Source of the DNA: an uncultured bacterium
Lineage (GTDB): Bacteria; Fidelibacterota; Marinisomatia; Marinisomatales; UBA1611
Assembly (NCBI GenBank): GCA_913020665.1
Contig: CAJVZI010000010.1
Span: 1-46,425 of the forward strand
Length of the DNA stretch: 46,425 nt
Direction of reading: 5' to 3'
Made by a program: the position numbers and the translations under genes. Position 1 is the stretch's first letter, and every line of letters begins with the position of its first letter. This document shows, in pieces, positions 1 to 8,657 of this stretch. Under the pieces are notes generated by a model. The model did not search any database and was not told the DNA's origin. It worked only from the letters and a program-made list of their open reading frames with translations.

Positions 1-1
1 T

Positions 2-607
2 ATAGGAAAAAAAATTGGTATGACTCGTATATTTGATTTTGATGGCAATGCTGTTCCTGTGACTGTTTTGCAAGCTGGTCCGTGCACTGTGACTCAATTA
101 AAAACGATAGATAATGATGGTTACGATGCAATCCAAGTTGGGTATGGAGAACGTAAACAAAAACATTTATCTAAGCCACTCAAAGGTCATTTTGATAAAG
201 CAGGAGTAGAGCCAAAAAGAATTATTGCGGAATTTGAAAAAGTACCTGGGTTTGATTATCAAGTAGGTCAATCTTTTCATGTTGGTATTTTTAATGAGGG
301 TGATTATGTTAGTGTTTCTGGTCTTTCTAAAGGCAAAGGATTTACAGGTGTAATTAAGCGCCATAACTTCGCCCGGCAAAAAAAGACACATGGTACTGGT
401 CATACAGAAAGAGCTCCTGGGTCCATTGGTCAAGCGTCCGATCCTTCTCGTGTGTTTCCTGGTATGAGGATGGCTGGTCAGCATGGTAATGCAAAAGTAA
501 CAATTGAAAATTTAGAGATTATGAAAATCGATAAAGAAAATAATCAGCTGCTGATCAAGGGGTCTGTTCCCGGTGCAAAGAATAGTACACTATTTATACG
601 AAAATAA
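2..607 (+). CDS. rplC: Large ribosomal subunit protein uL3 (5'-truncated by window)
   Basis: uL3 binds 23S rRNA near the start of 50S assembly. The first ATG in view, at base 20, is not the true start: the reading frame is open back to base 2 and reads IGKKIGMTRIF, the conserved uL3 N-terminus, so a few residues lie upstream of the window. The body carries GYGERK, a central KGKGFTGVIKRHNF segment and the GRMAGQHG-like loop (here GMRMAGQHGN), which reaches toward the peptidyl transferase centre. About 202 residues are visible against roughly 205-215 for the family. It is the first visible gene of the S10 segment; rplD follows after 6 bases. Confidence 0.97.
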   Translation: MGKKIGMTRIFDFDGNAVPVTVLQAGPCTVTQLKTIDNDGYDAIQVGYGERKQKHLSKPLKGHFDKAGVEPKRIIAEFEKVPGFDYQVGQSFHVGIFNEGDYVSVSGLSKGKGFTGVIKRHNFARQKKTHGTGHTERAPGSIGQASDPSRVFPGMRMAGQHGNAKVTIENLEIMKIDKENNQLLIKGSVPGAKNSTLFIRK

Positions 608-613
608 AATTAT

Positions 614-1237
614 ATGAAATTTGATATAGTCAATTTAAAAGGTTCTAAGGTCAGTGATTTAAATGCAGATAGCAATGTATTTGGTATTGAGCCAAATATT
701 GGTGCTATCAGGCAAGCAGTATTATCAGAAATGACTAATATGAGGCAGGGAACGCATTCTACAAAAAATAGGTCCAATGTTAAAGGTGGTGGAAAAAAGC
801 CTTGGAAGCAAAAAGGGAGAGGTGTTGCAAGAGCCGGTACTATTCGTTCGCCTTTGTGGAAAGGGGGAGGCACGGTTTTTGGTCCTGAGCCACATGATTA
901 TAATCACAAATTACCTAAAAGACTAAGCAAGTTAGCAAGATGTTCAATTTTATCCACTAAAGCATCTGAAGGAAATATTTTAGTTGTAGAAGATTTTACG
1001 ATTAATAGTCATAAGACTTCTGCATTTGTTGCTATTATAGAATCGTTAGATTTAAAAAATAAAAAATTAACCGTACTAGTAAGTGAGTATAATGAAAATC
1101 TAGATAAATCGGTTCGTAATCTTAAAAATGTCTATCTTATAGATTCTAAAAAAGCTAGTTCATACGATTTGATAGATTGTGATGTATTGCTTATAGATAA
1201 GGCTAGTATAGAAATTTTAACAGAGATGCTTAGCTAA
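614..1237 (+). CDS. rplD: Large ribosomal subunit protein uL4
   Basis: uL4 is a primary 23S rRNA binder whose extended loop lines the peptide exit tunnel. In some bacteria it also represses the S10 operon; nothing here shows whether that happens. The diagnostic loop is clear at residues 40-80: RQGTHSTKNRSNVKGGGKKPWKQKGRGVARAG-type sequence followed by IRSPLWKGGG and VFGP. At 207 residues the length is normal. The ATG start follows rplC with a 6-base gap. Confidence 0.97.
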   Translation: MKFDIVNLKGSKVSDLNADSNVFGIEPNIGAIRQAVLSEMTNMRQGTHSTKNRSNVKGGGKKPWKQKGRGVARAGTIRSPLWKGGGTVFGPEPHDYNHKLPKRLSKLARCSILSTKASEGNILVVEDFTINSHKTSAFVAIIESLDLKNKKLTVLVSEYNENLDKSVRNLKNVYLIDSKKASSYDLIDCDVLLIDKASIEILTEMLS

Positions 1238-1243
1238 TAAATC

Positions 1244-1561
1244 ATGTATTCTAAGATAATTATTAAACCCATTCTAACAGAAAAAATGGCCATTCTTGAA
1301 GAAAGAGAGAATAAACATGCTTTTTTAGTTTATAAGAATGCAAATAAAGCAGAAATAAAAAAAGCTATTGAGAAAAAATTTGATGTTAAAGTTGTGAAAG
1401 TAGCGACCATTAATCAATTAGGTAAGCATAAACAGATGACCGTACGAAGTGGTGGTCGTACTATTCGCACAAGTGGAAAACGATCAGATTTTAAAAAAGC
1501 AATAATCACACTTGATCCAGACTCGACGATTGATTTAATGCGTGGAGAGGCAGCTAATTAG
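1244..1561 (+). CDS. rplW: Large ribosomal subunit protein uL23
   Basis: uL23 sits at the tunnel exit and is the docking site for trigger factor and SRP. The N-terminus [11 protein letters not shown] matches the family's P-[LIV]-[LIVT]-TEK signature. The middle segment [13 protein letters not shown]-like ([17 protein letters not shown]) and the basic arm around residues 65-85 are also typical. At 105 residues it is slightly longer than average, with an acidic C-terminal tail. It begins 6 bases after rplD. Confidence 0.96.
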   Translation: MYSKIIIKPILTEKMAILEERENKHAFLVYKNANKAEIKKAIEKKFDVKVVKVATINQLGKHKQMTVRSGGRTIRTSGKRSDFKKAIITLDPDSTIDLMRGEAAN

Positions 1562-1563
1562 AT

Positions 1564-2391
1564 ATGGGTATTAAACAATTAAAATCTGTTACACCTGGTT
1601 CTAGGTTTGCTTCACGTTCAGATTTTTCTGAGTTAACTACCAGAACACCTGAAAAAAGTTTAACAAAAGCCCTTAGAAAAAGTGGTGGTAGAAATAATAC
1701 TGGTAGGATAACAATAAGGCGCAGAGGTGGAGGGCATAAAAGAAGATATAGGTTAATAGATTTCAAGCGTGATAAATATGATATTCCTGGAAAGGTTATG
1801 ACCGTTGAATATGATCCTAACCGATCCGCAAATATCTCATTGATTAAATATGCTGACGGTGAAAAAAGATATATTCTAAGCCCGGTTGGATTAAAAGTTG
1901 ATGACCCAGTGATTTCTGGCGAAAAAGTTCCACTCAAAGTTGGAAATTGCTTATCTCTTAAAAATATACCAGCTGGAATATTCGTTCATAATATAGAACT
2001 TATTCCAGGGAAAGGTGGGCAGCTAGTTAGATCCGCTGGTGCTGCTGCTCAAGTTATGGCTCATGATGGTGGACTATGTACGCTAAAGTTGCCTTCAGGC
2101 GAAATTCGTATGGTTAGTGAAAGATGTTTGGCCACAATAGGTCAGGTAGGGAACAGGACTCATGAACAAATTGTTTCTGGAAAGGCGGGACGTACAAGAT
2201 GGCTTGGACGTAGGCCAAAAGTAAGAGGCGTTGCAATGAACCCTGTAGATCATCCCATGGGTGGTGGTGAAGGAAAGTCTTCAGGGGGTCGTCATCCAAC
2301 GACGCCATGGGGTAAGCCAACGAAAGGTTATAAGACAAGAAAGAAGAATAAAAAATCAAATACAATGATTATTAAACGTAGGACAAAATAA
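1564..2391 (+). CDS. rplB: Large ribosomal subunit protein uL2
   Basis: uL2 binds 23S rRNA near the peptidyl transferase centre and helps join the subunits. The 275-residue protein has the full family layout: [19 protein letters not shown] near residue 40, the OB-fold, the SH3-like domain, then the signature [19 protein letters not shown] near residue 222 with the conserved histidine of DHPMGGG. It ends in a basic RRTK tail. The stop codon TAA overlaps the rpsS start (TAATGG), so the two are probably translationally coupled. Confidence 0.98.
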   Translation: MGIKQLKSVTPGSRFASRSDFSELTTRTPEKSLTKALRKSGGRNNTGRITIRRRGGGHKRRYRLIDFKRDKYDIPGKVMTVEYDPNRSANISLIKYADGEKRYILSPVGLKVDDPVISGEKVPLKVGNCLSLKNIPAGIFVHNIELIPGKGGQLVRSAGAAAQVMAHDGGLCTLKLPSGEIRMVSERCLATIGQVGNRTHEQIVSGKAGRTRWLGRRPKVRGVAMNPVDHPMGGGEGKSSGGRHPTTPWGKPTKGYKTRKKNKKSNTMIIKRRTK

Positions 2392-2657
2392 TGGCCCGTT
2401 CTCTTAAAAAAGGTCCATTTGTTGATGAAAAACTTTTAAAGAAAGTTGAAAAAATGAATGAATCTGGGAAAAAACAAGTAATAAAAACTTGGTCAAGAAG
2501 ATCTATGATAACACCAGAATTAGTGGGGCACACACTTGCTGTGCATAACGGCAATAAATTTATCCCAGTATTTATTTATGAGAACATGGTTGGCCATAAA
2601 CTGGGTGAATTTTCGCCTACCAGAACATTTAGAATGCATTCTGGAGATAGGAAGTAG
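2391..2657 (+). CDS. rpsS: Small ribosomal subunit protein uS19
   Basis: uS19 sits in the 30S head with uS13 and contacts 16S rRNA near the A site. The protein opens [12 protein letters not shown], a hallmark of the family, and contains the motif [21 protein letters not shown]-like sequence near residues 55-75 (here [14 protein letters not shown] and PTRTF). At 88 residues the length is normal. The ATG overlaps the rplB stop by one base. The rplV start lies 4 bases downstream. Confidence 0.97.
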   Translation: MARSLKKGPFVDEKLLKKVEKMNESGKKQVIKTWSRRSMITPELVGHTLAVHNGNKFIPVFIYENMVGHKLGEFSPTRTFRMHSGDRK

Positions 2658-2661
2658 AAGA

Positions 2662-3006
2662 ATGGAATCCAGAGCAATTACGAGATACATCCGTCAATCA
2701 CCCTATAAGGTTAGAAAGACTTTAGATACTGTAAGAGGACTCAAAGTAGGAGAAGCACTGAATCATTTACATTTTTCTCCTGAAAAAGCTGCTAAAGTTA
2801 TAGAAAAAACCCTTAGGTCTGCTGTTTCTAACTTAATGAATCAAAATGAAGATTTAAATATTGACCCTGATGTACTGGGAATTAAAGAAGCGTATGTGAA
2901 TGGTGGCCCTGTAATGAAGCGGTTTCGAGCTGCTTCAATGGGTCGTGCGTCTCGATTAAGAAGGCCTACAAGCCACTTAACAATTATTATTACAGACGAA
3001 AAATAA
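2662..3006 (+). CDS. rplV: Large ribosomal subunit protein uL22
   Basis: uL22 spans the 50S and its beta-hairpin lines the exit tunnel. I start it at the ATG at 2662 (MESRAITRYIR), just after GAAG. The open frame extends upstream into rpsS, but that extension has no similarity to uL22. The 114 residues include SPYKVRKTLDTVRG near the N-terminus and the C-terminal signature ending GRASRLRRPTSHLTII. rpsC follows after 10 bases with its own AAAGGAG site. Confidence 0.96.
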   Translation: MESRAITRYIRQSPYKVRKTLDTVRGLKVGEALNHLHFSPEKAAKVIEKTLRSAVSNLMNQNEDLNIDPDVLGIKEAYVNGGPVMKRFRAASMGRASRLRRPTSHLTIIITDEK

Positions 3007-3016
3007 AGGAGCTGGA

Positions 3017-3649
3017 TTGGGCCAAAAAACACATCCTATTGGATATCGATTAAGCGTAAATAAAAAATGGAAATCTAACTGGTTTGCACCGAAAAATAAT
3101 TTTTCTAATGATTTAGAAGAAGATGTTAGAGTTAGGAAATATATTTCGCATCGTTTACCAAATGCAGGTATATCTAAGGTTGAAATTGCTCGTTCTTCAA
3201 AAAAGGTTACAGTTACAATATTCACCGCTAGGCCTGGTATTGTTATTGGTCGTGGTGGTGAAGAAGTCAATCGATTAAAAAAAGAATTGCGACAGTTAAC
3301 TGGTAAAAAGGATGCTCAGATCAATATTTCAGAAGTTAAAAGACCAGAGCTTGATGCTGCTCTTGTTGGAGCTAATATTGCACATCAATTAAAAAAGAAA
3401 ATTTCTTATCGACGTGTGGTAAATAAGACAATTCAATCTACAATGAGAATGGGCGCAGAAGGGATTAGAATAAATGTTGCTGGCAGACTTGGAGGTGTTG
3501 AGATTGCCAGAAGTGAGAAATTTTCTGATGGAAGTGTTCCATTGCATACCTTACGTGCAGATATTGATTATGCATTAACAGAGGCGCACACACAATACGG
3601 TGTTATTGGTATTAAAGTTTGGATTTGTAGTGGGCAATTTTCTCGGTAA
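3017..3649 (+). CDS. rpsC: Small ribosomal subunit protein uS3
   Basis: uS3 forms part of the mRNA entry channel in the 30S head. It begins with TTG at 3017, preceded by AAAGGAG, and reads MGQKTHPIGYRL, the invariant uS3 N-terminus; no ATG alternative exists nearby. The KH domain is evident near residue 75 (PGIVIGRGGEEVNRL) and the C-terminal domain near residue 150 (GAEGIRINVAGRLGG). The protein ends at GVIGIKVWI plus a short tail. At 210 residues the length is normal. Confidence 0.97.
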   Translation: MGQKTHPIGYRLSVNKKWKSNWFAPKNNFSNDLEEDVRVRKYISHRLPNAGISKVEIARSSKKVTVTIFTARPGIVIGRGGEEVNRLKKELRQLTGKKDAQINISEVKRPELDAALVGANIAHQLKKKISYRRVVNKTIQSTMRMGAEGIRINVAGRLGGVEIARSEKFSDGSVPLHTLRADIDYALTEAHTQYGVIGIKVWICSGQFSR

Positions 3650-3661
3650 GGATTATACGAT

Positions 3662-4075
3662 ATGTTAGAACCAAAAAAAGTAAAATTTAGAAGAGTGCAT
3701 CGAGGAAATAGGCGAGGAATGGCAATGCGAGGAAATCATGTAGCTTTTGGTACTTATGGTCTGAAAGCTATAGAGCCCGGCTGGATTACTGCTCGTCAAA
3801 TAGAATCATCAAGGATTGTTATATCACGAGTAGTGCGAAAAATAGGTAAGATGTGGATTAGAATTTTTCCTGATAAACCAATAACTGCAAGACCAGCTGA
3901 AACTAGGATGGGAAAAGGTAAAGGAGCTTTAGATCATTGGGTTGCCGTTGTTAAGCCAGGAAGAATCTTGTTTGAAATTGATGGTGTTACAAAGGAAGAG
4001 GCAGACCAAGCATTTAAAGACGCAGGGCATAAATTACCGATGAAAACCAAAATTGTGGTTAGGAGAGCATTTTGA
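3662..4075 (+). CDS. rplP: Large ribosomal subunit protein uL16
   Basis: uL16 organises the A-site tRNA cleft of the 50S. The protein starts [15 protein letters not shown] and carries the signature [20 protein letters not shown] near residue 80. The R of the RMGKGKG loop corresponds to the arginine hydroxylated in some bacteria. At 137 residues the length is normal. Its last codons overlap the rpmC start by 4 bases (ATGA-type junction). Confidence 0.97.
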   Translation: MLEPKKVKFRRVHRGNRRGMAMRGNHVAFGTYGLKAIEPGWITARQIESSRIVISRVVRKIGKMWIRIFPDKPITARPAETRMGKGKGALDHWVAVVKPGRILFEIDGVTKEEADQAFKDAGHKLPMKTKIVVRRAF

Positions 4076-4290
4076 TGAAATCGATTCAATTGAAAGAAAT
4101 GAATAAATTAGAATTGGAAACTAAACTAAATGATAATCTTGAAGCCTTACAAAATCTTAATTTCCAGAAAGCTCTTCAGCAATTAGAAGATGGTACCCTG
4201 ATATCAAAAACTAAAAAGGAAATTGCACAGATTAAGACTGTATTAAATGAGTTCAATCTTGGCATTAGAGTAGAAGAAGGTGCTAAATAG
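4072..4290 (+). CDS. rpmC: Large ribosomal subunit protein uL29
   Basis: uL29 is a small helical hairpin protein at the exit tunnel beside uL23. The 72 residues show the expected helix pattern: [27 protein letters not shown], then a second helix with [15 protein letters not shown]. The usual signature is degenerate but recognisable, and the position between rplP and rpsQ is diagnostic. The ATG overlaps the rplP stop, and the TAG stop overlaps the GTG of rpsQ by one base. Confidence 0.93.
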   Translation: MMKSIQLKEMNKLELETKLNDNLEALQNLNFQKALQQLEDGTLISKTKKEIAQIKTVLNEFNLGIRVEEGAK

Positions 4291-4559
4291 TGGTTAAAGA
4301 AAGAAAAAGACAGACTCTGGTTGGAGAGGTAATTAGTACAAAAATGGAAAAAACTGTTAATGTGCGTGTCACCCGAGAACTACCACATCCAGTATATCAT
4401 AAAAGAGTAAAGCGCTATAAAAACTATTTAGCGCATGTTGCTTCCATTTCACCTGAAGAAGGTGATATTGTCAAGATTGTATCTATTCGTCCAAAAAGTA
4501 AAAATAAATCCTGGCAAGTCAGTCAGGTTATCCGTAAGTCAGTAAAATTAGGTAGATAA
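4290..4559 (+). CDS. rpsQ: Small ribosomal subunit protein uS17
   Basis: uS17 is an OB-fold protein that binds helix 11 of 16S rRNA early in 30S assembly. The sequence has [19 protein letters not shown] at the N-terminus and the [18 protein letters not shown] segment typical of the family, then [19 protein letters not shown]. It starts with GTG overlapping the rpmC stop (TAGTG). At 89 residues the length is normal. Confidence 0.96.
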   Translation: MVKERKRQTLVGEVISTKMEKTVNVRVTRELPHPVYHKRVKRYKNYLAHVASISPEEGDIVKIVSIRPKSKNKSWQVSQVIRKSVKLGR

Positions 4560-4560
4560 A

Positions 4561-4929
4561 GTGATTCAGCAAGAAACTAGACTAAGAGTGGCAGACAACA
4601 CTGGAGCAAAAGAAATCCTATGTTTTAAGGTTCTAGGAGGATCAAGAAGGAAGTATGCAAGTATAGGAGATCAAATTGTTATCACAGTTAAAAAAGCTTT
4701 GCCTGGTGGTATGGTTAAAAAAGGAGAAGTGCATCGAGCGGTGGTTGTTCGTACAAAAAAAGAAGTGAGCCGAAAAGATGGTAGTAGAATACGTTTTGAT
4801 GAAAATGCTGCTGTATTGTTGAATAGTGCAGGAGAACCTAGGGGTACACGGATTTTTGGACCAGTTGCTAGAGAACTACGTGATAGTGGATTTATGAGAA
4901 TTATTTCTATGGCGCCGGAGGTACTTTAA
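4561..4929 (+). CDS. rplN: Large ribosomal subunit protein uL14
   Basis: uL14 forms the inter-subunit bridge B8 region and the binding site for silencing factor RsfS. The 122-residue sequence starts [18 protein letters not shown] and carries the signature region [23 protein letters not shown] before the C-terminal [13 protein letters not shown]. The start codon is GTG, one base after the rpsQ stop. This is the first gene of the spc-type segment; no promoter or terminator separates it from the S10 segment. Confidence 0.97.
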   Translation: MIQQETRLRVADNTGAKEILCFKVLGGSRRKYASIGDQIVITVKKALPGGMVKKGEVHRAVVVRTKKEVSRKDGSRIRFDENAAVLLNSAGEPRGTRIFGPVARELRDSGFMRIISMAPEVL

Positions 4930-4930
4930 A

Positions 4931-5242
4931 ATGCATGTAAAAAAAGGAATGACAGTTAAGGTTATAAATGGAAATCATAAAGATATGGAAGGTAAGGTTT
5001 TAAATGTATTTCCAAAGAAACAGCGTGTGATAGTAGAAGGTGTAAATTTTCGAAAACGTGCTACTAGACCTACACAAGAAAATCCATCTGGAGGATTTGT
5101 TGAAAGGGAAGCTCCTATTCATATATCTAATGTAATGATTACTCATGGAGGCCAAGCCACAAGAGTAGGATATAAAATTCTGGAAGATGGCTCAAAAGTA
5201 CGAATATCAAAAAAAACAAATGAAGAAATAGTATCTAATTAA
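4931..5242 (+). CDS. rplX: Large ribosomal subunit protein uL24
   Basis: uL24 is an assembly initiator of the 50S and lies by the exit tunnel. The KOW motif is near residues 5-30 ([18 protein letters not shown]), followed by [17 protein letters not shown] and [16 protein letters not shown]. At 103 residues the length is normal. The stop overlaps the rplE start (TAATGG). This is the resident copy: a different, partial uL24 appears on the other strand at the right end of the window. Confidence 0.97.
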   Translation: MHVKKGMTVKVINGNHKDMEGKVLNVFPKKQRVIVEGVNFRKRATRPTQENPSGGFVEREAPIHISNVMITHGGQATRVGYKILEDGSKVRISKKTNEEIVSN

Positions 5243-5877
5243 TGGCTGATAATAAAAAATCTAAAAAAACTTCTAATGCATCAAATAAAACAGTGGATGC
5301 CTATGCTCCCACTTTGAGATTGGTTTATAGAAATGAAATTGTTCCTAGCTTGTTGAAACTTTTTAATTATTCGAATAAAATGGAAGTGCCCAGACTTAAA
5401 AGTATATCATTAAATATGGGAATTGGAGATGCAAAGAATAATTCTAAGGATTTAGATAGTGCAGTAGAAGAGATGACCTTGATTTCAGGTCAAAAGCCTA
5501 TCATTACTAAAGCAAAGAAGGATATTTCAAATTTTAAAATTAGAAAAGGGTGGCCAGTTGGATGTAAAGTTACTCTCAGATCAAATCGGATGTATGAATT
5601 TCTTGAAAGGCTTATTTCAATTGCATTGCCAAGAACTCGTGATTTTAGAGGGCTATCATTTAAATCTTTTGATGGTAGAGGAAACTATAATTTCGGTGTA
5701 AAAGAACAGATCATATTTACGGAAATAGACTATGATAAAATACAGTCAATTCGAGGTTTGAATATTACAATCACCACTTCAGCTCAAAGCGATACTGAAG
5801 CCTATGAGCTATTAAAATTGTTTGGGCTACCATTAAGAGATAAACCTAAAAAACAAAATATTGATGAGGCCGCATAA
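5242..5877 (+). CDS. rplE: Large ribosomal subunit protein uL5 with basic N-terminal extension
   Basis: uL5 belongs to the 5S rRNP with uL18 and contacts P-site tRNA. The core begins near residue 27 ([20 protein letters not shown]) and holds [11 protein letters not shown] near residue 55, [20 protein letters not shown] near residue 82 and RDFRGL near residue 140. It is 211 residues long against about 180 for the family. The excess is a Lys/Ser/Asn-rich N-terminal stretch of about 25 residues ([15 protein letters not shown]) that looks disordered. The ATG overlaps the rplX stop, which supports this start. Confidence 0.97.
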   Translation: MADNKKSKKTSNASNKTVDAYAPTLRLVYRNEIVPSLLKLFNYSNKMEVPRLKSISLNMGIGDAKNNSKDLDSAVEEMTLISGQKPIITKAKKDISNFKIRKGWPVGCKVTLRSNRMYEFLERLISIALPRTRDFRGLSFKSFDGRGNYNFGVKEQIIFTEIDYDKIQSIRGLNITITTSAQSDTEAYELLKLFGLPLRDKPKKQNIDEAA

Positions 5878-6182
5878 TGGCAAAAAAATCTAAAATAGTG
5901 CGTGAGCACAAGCTAATTAAAAAAGTGCAAAAGTATGCTGCTCTTCGATCTGAATTAAAGGATATAATTAAAAATCCAGATTCATCTCACGAAGACAAAA
6001 AAGCTGCTGTTGCGAAATTAGATAAGCTACCAAGGTCATCCAGTCCTATTCGTATTAGGACCAGATGTTTTAAAACTGGTAGACCTAGAGGCGTGATTAG
6101 ACGGTTTAATTTATCAAGGATAGCTTTTAGAGAGATGGCTCTAAAAGGTGAAATTCCTGGAATAACAAAAGCTAGTTGGTAG
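5877..6182 (+). CDS. rpsN: Small ribosomal subunit protein uS14, zinc-free long form
   Basis: uS14 sits in the 30S head. At 101 residues, and without the paired CxxC motifs of the short zinc-ribbon form, it is the zinc-independent long type. The C-terminal signature [19 protein letters not shown] and the ending [17 protein letters not shown] are clear. It overlaps the rplE stop by one base. By contrast, bL36 in this operon keeps its zinc ligands. Confidence 0.96.
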   Translation: MAKKSKIVREHKLIKKVQKYAALRSELKDIIKNPDSSHEDKKAAVAKLDKLPRSSSPIRIRTRCFKTGRPRGVIRRFNLSRIAFREMALKGEIPGITKASW

Positions 6183-6193
6183 GAATAAGTATT

Positions 6194-6595
6194 ATGTCAA
6201 TGTCAGATCCAATATCAGATTTTTTAACACGTATTCGTAATGGACTTAAAGCAAGAAAAAATTGGATTGATGTACCAAGTAGCGCAATGAAAAAACGTAT
6301 TGCTTTGGTGCTTAAAGAAGAAAAATATATTCAAGATTTCTTTTTTATTTCTAATGATATAGGTCAGGAGAGTATTAGAGTGTTTCTAAAATATGATTAT
6401 AATGGTAATCCCGTTATTGAAAATATTAAACGTGTTAGTCGTCCTGGGCTAAGAGTTTATGTTGGTGCTGGTGAAGCGCCACGGGTTCTCGATGGCTTGG
6501 GTGTATCTATATTATCCACCTCTAAAGGTGTTTTGTCTAATAAGAAGGCGAATCAGCTTGGTGTTGGTGGAGAATTAATTTGTGAGGTTTATTAG
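6194..6595 (+). CDS. rpsH: Small ribosomal subunit protein uS8
   Basis: uS8 is a primary 16S rRNA binder and, in enterobacteria, the spc operon repressor. I place the start at the ATG at 6194 (MSMSDPISDFLTRIRNG), preceded by AGGAA. The frame is open back to a TTG at 6176 inside rpsN, but the extra residues are unlike the family. The C-terminal signature GVSILSTSKGVLSNKKA and the final GGELICEVY are present. The resulting 133 residues match the family. Confidence 0.96.
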   Translation: MSMSDPISDFLTRIRNGLKARKNWIDVPSSAMKKRIALVLKEEKYIQDFFFISNDIGQESIRVFLKYDYNGNPVIENIKRVSRPGLRVYVGAGEAPRVLDGLGVSILSTSKGVLSNKKANQLGVGGELICEVY

Positions 6596-6601
6596 AGAAA
6601 T

Positions 6602-7141
6602 ATGTCAAGAATCGGACAAAATCCAATACAAATACCGGATGATGTTAATATTTCCATAGAAGGAAATTTAGTTAAGGTTACTGGTAAAAAAGGTGTTCTA
6701 GAATTCAATAAGCATAATGCCATGGAAATATTGGAAGTAGATGGAAATTTGATAGTCAAGCGTGATTCAGATGGGCGTGAGCAAAAATCGCTTCATGGTA
6801 CTACACGCCAAATGATAAATAATATGGTTATTGGGGTATCACAGGGATTTTCAAAAGAATTAGAAATAATTGGAGTTGGATATCAAGCGCAATCACAGGG
6901 TCAAAGGTTGCAATTACAGTTAGGATATTCTCACGAAATTATTTTTGATTTACCTGAGGGTATTACTGTCACAGCTAATAGAACCGAGGTTAAAATCGAT
7001 GGTATTGATAAGCAATTAGTAGGTGCTGTGGCTGCTAAAATTCGTTCATTTAGACCTCCTGAACCCTACAAAGGTAAAGGCATACGGTATAAGGGTGAAT
7101 ATGTGCGCTCGAAACAAGGTAAAACAGTAGGAGCAAAATAA
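6602..7141 (+). CDS. rplF: Large ribosomal subunit protein uL6
   Basis: uL6 lies near the factor-binding site of the 50S. It is a tandem duplication of one fold, visible as MSRIGQNPIQIPDDVNISIEG-type repeat one and a second copy from about residue 85. The C-terminal signature PPEPYKGKGIRYKGE is intact. At 179 residues the length is normal. It begins 6 bases after rpsH, and rplR follows after 4 bases. Confidence 0.97.
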   Translation: MSRIGQNPIQIPDDVNISIEGNLVKVTGKKGVLEFNKHNAMEILEVDGNLIVKRDSDGREQKSLHGTTRQMINNMVIGVSQGFSKELEIIGVGYQAQSQGQRLQLQLGYSHEIIFDLPEGITVTANRTEVKIDGIDKQLVGAVAAKIRSFRPPEPYKGKGIRYKGEYVRSKQGKTVGAK

Positions 7142-7145
7142 TATA

Positions 7146-7517
7146 ATGGCACATCATCGTTCAGTAATACGTAGAGAAGCTAGAAGGCGCAATAGGAGTA
7201 AAAAAACTTCGATGGCTCATGCAAGTCGTTATAGACTGGTTGTATATCGTAGCCTTAAACATTTTGAAGCTCAGGTTGTAGATGATTTAAATAATAACAC
7301 CATTATTTCTGCATCATCTAGAGATAAAAACTTGCAAGCAAAATTAAAGAAAACAAAAAATAAAACAGATATAAGTGTTATGGTAGGTAAGGCTCTAGCA
7401 GAAAAAGCAAAAAAGGAAAAATTAGGCCCATTAGTTTTAGACCGTAATGGATACCCTTACCATGGCAGAGTTAAAGTGTTCGCGGAAGCCGCACGAGAGA
7501 ATGGCTTAGAATTTTAG
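7146..7517 (+). CDS. rplR: Large ribosomal subunit protein uL18
   Basis: uL18 binds 5S rRNA together with uL5. The basic N-terminus (RREARRRNRSKKT) leads into RYRLVVYRSLKHFEAQVVDD, the typical first strands. The C-terminus VLDRNGYPYHGRVKVFAEAARENGLEF matches the family ending. At 123 residues the length is normal. Confidence 0.97.
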   Translation: MAHHRSVIRREARRRNRSKKTSMAHASRYRLVVYRSLKHFEAQVVDDLNNNTIISASSRDKNLQAKLKKTKNKTDISVMVGKALAEKAKKEKLGPLVLDRNGYPYHGRVKVFAEAARENGLEF

Positions 7518-7528
7518 GAGAATATGAT

Positions 7529-8032
7529 TTGAGTATTATTAATCCAGCTGAACTTGATCTAAAAGAAGAAGCAGTTGTAAAAATTAATAGAACAGCAAAG
7601 GTTACATCAAGAGGTAAGCGTTTCCGGTTTTCTGCTCTTGTCGTTGTTGGAGATGGACATGGTCATATCGGTGTAGGGCTAGGTAAGGCAAATGAGGTTA
7701 TTTCAGCAATTCAAAAGGGAAAAGAAATTGCAAAGAGAAATATTGTTAAAATTTCAATAATTAATGGAACGATACCCCATAAGATTATTGGCAAACACGG
7801 TGCAAGTCGTATTTTTCTTAAACCTGCTGCACCAGGAACTGGAATAATTGCAGGAGCACCTGTTAGGGCAGTAATGGAACAGGTTGGTATCCAAAATATA
7901 TTAACTAAGCGCCAAGGTTCTAAAAATCAAATGAACTTAGTACATGCTACAATGAATGCACTTTTATGTTTGAAAGATGCTGTTTCAATTGCTAATAAAC
8001 GGGGTTTGACTATCGGAGAGGTATTTAACTAA
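7529..8032 (+). CDS. rpsE: Small ribosomal subunit protein uS5
   Basis: uS5 works with uS4 at the mRNA entry and influences decoding accuracy. The start is TTG at 7529, preceded by AGGAGAA; the ATG at 7524 is out of frame. The N-terminal domain has [20 protein letters not shown] and [13 protein letters not shown], followed by [26 protein letters not shown]. At 167 residues the length is normal. The stop codon overlaps the rpmD start. Confidence 0.97.
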   Translation: MSIINPAELDLKEEAVVKINRTAKVTSRGKRFRFSALVVVGDGHGHIGVGLGKANEVISAIQKGKEIAKRNIVKISIINGTIPHKIIGKHGASRIFLKPAAPGTGIIAGAPVRAVMEQVGIQNILTKRQGSKNQMNLVHATMNALLCLKDAVSIANKRGLTIGEVFN

Positions 8033-8223
8033 TGACCAAGAATGGTAAAATATTGCGCATCACACAAGTGAAAAGTGGGATTGGTTATAAACCTAAAGCT
8101 AAAGCGACGCTTGAAGCCCTTGGTCTAAAAAAGATTCATCAGTCAGTCGAGCATAGTGATTCACCACAAATTCGCGGCATGATTAATGTTATTCCATATC
8201 TACTTAAGGTTGAGGAATTATGA
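8032..8223 (+). CDS. rpmD: Large ribosomal subunit protein uL30
   Basis: uL30 is a small 50S protein, absent from many lineages but retained here. The 63 residues read [35 protein letters not shown], the family pattern, and end [17 protein letters not shown]. It overlaps rpsE by one base and rplO by 4 bases, which supports translational coupling. Confidence 0.95.
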   Translation: MTKNGKILRITQVKSGIGYKPKAKATLEALGLKKIHQSVEHSDSPQIRGMINVIPYLLKVEEL

Positions 8224-8657
8224 AACTAAACTCATTATCTCCAATAAATGGATCAACTAAATCACGTAAGCGTGTTGGTAGAGGTCATGGTTCAGGTTTG
8301 GGTAAATCAGCTGGTAGAGGTGATAAAGGTGCTGGTCAGCGCTCAGGTTTTAAACGTCGTGCTTGGTTTGAAGGTGGGCAAATGCCTCTTGCACGTAGAC
8401 TGCCTATGCGCGGTTTTCATAATCTATTTAAAAAAGATTTCCAAATAGTAAACATTAATAGAATTGAAGCTCTTGGTTTGAAGGAAGTGAATGCGCAAAT
8501 ACTAAAGGAAAATGGTTTAATTCGTTCCGCATTGAAACCAGTCAAAATTCTTGGCAATGGCGATATGAAATCTAAAATAGATATTACTGCAACTGTTTTT
8601 AGTAAGTCAGCAAAAGAAAAAATTGAAAAAGCAGGTGGTACTGCTACTGTATTGTGA
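8220..8657 (+). CDS. rplO: Large ribosomal subunit protein uL15
   Basis: uL15 is a late-assembly 50S protein. Its glycine/arginine-rich N-terminal arm is clear ([23 protein letters not shown], then [22 protein letters not shown]). The globular C-terminal domain ends with a [12 protein letters not shown] motif. At 145 residues the length is normal. It overlaps both rpmD and secY by 4 bases. Confidence 0.97.
   Translation: MKLNSLSPINGSTKSRKRVGRGHGSGLGKSAGRGDKGAGQRSGFKRRAWFEGGQMPLARRLPMRGFHNLFKKDFQIVNINRIEALGLKEVNAQILKENGLIRSALKPVKILGNGDMKSKIDITATVFSKSAKEKIEKAGGTATVL

Noticed and set aside
2536-2661. Upstream extension of the rplV frame into rpsS
   Set aside because: The extra residues have no uL22 similarity and overlap conserved rpsS codons; the ATG at 2662 fits the family.
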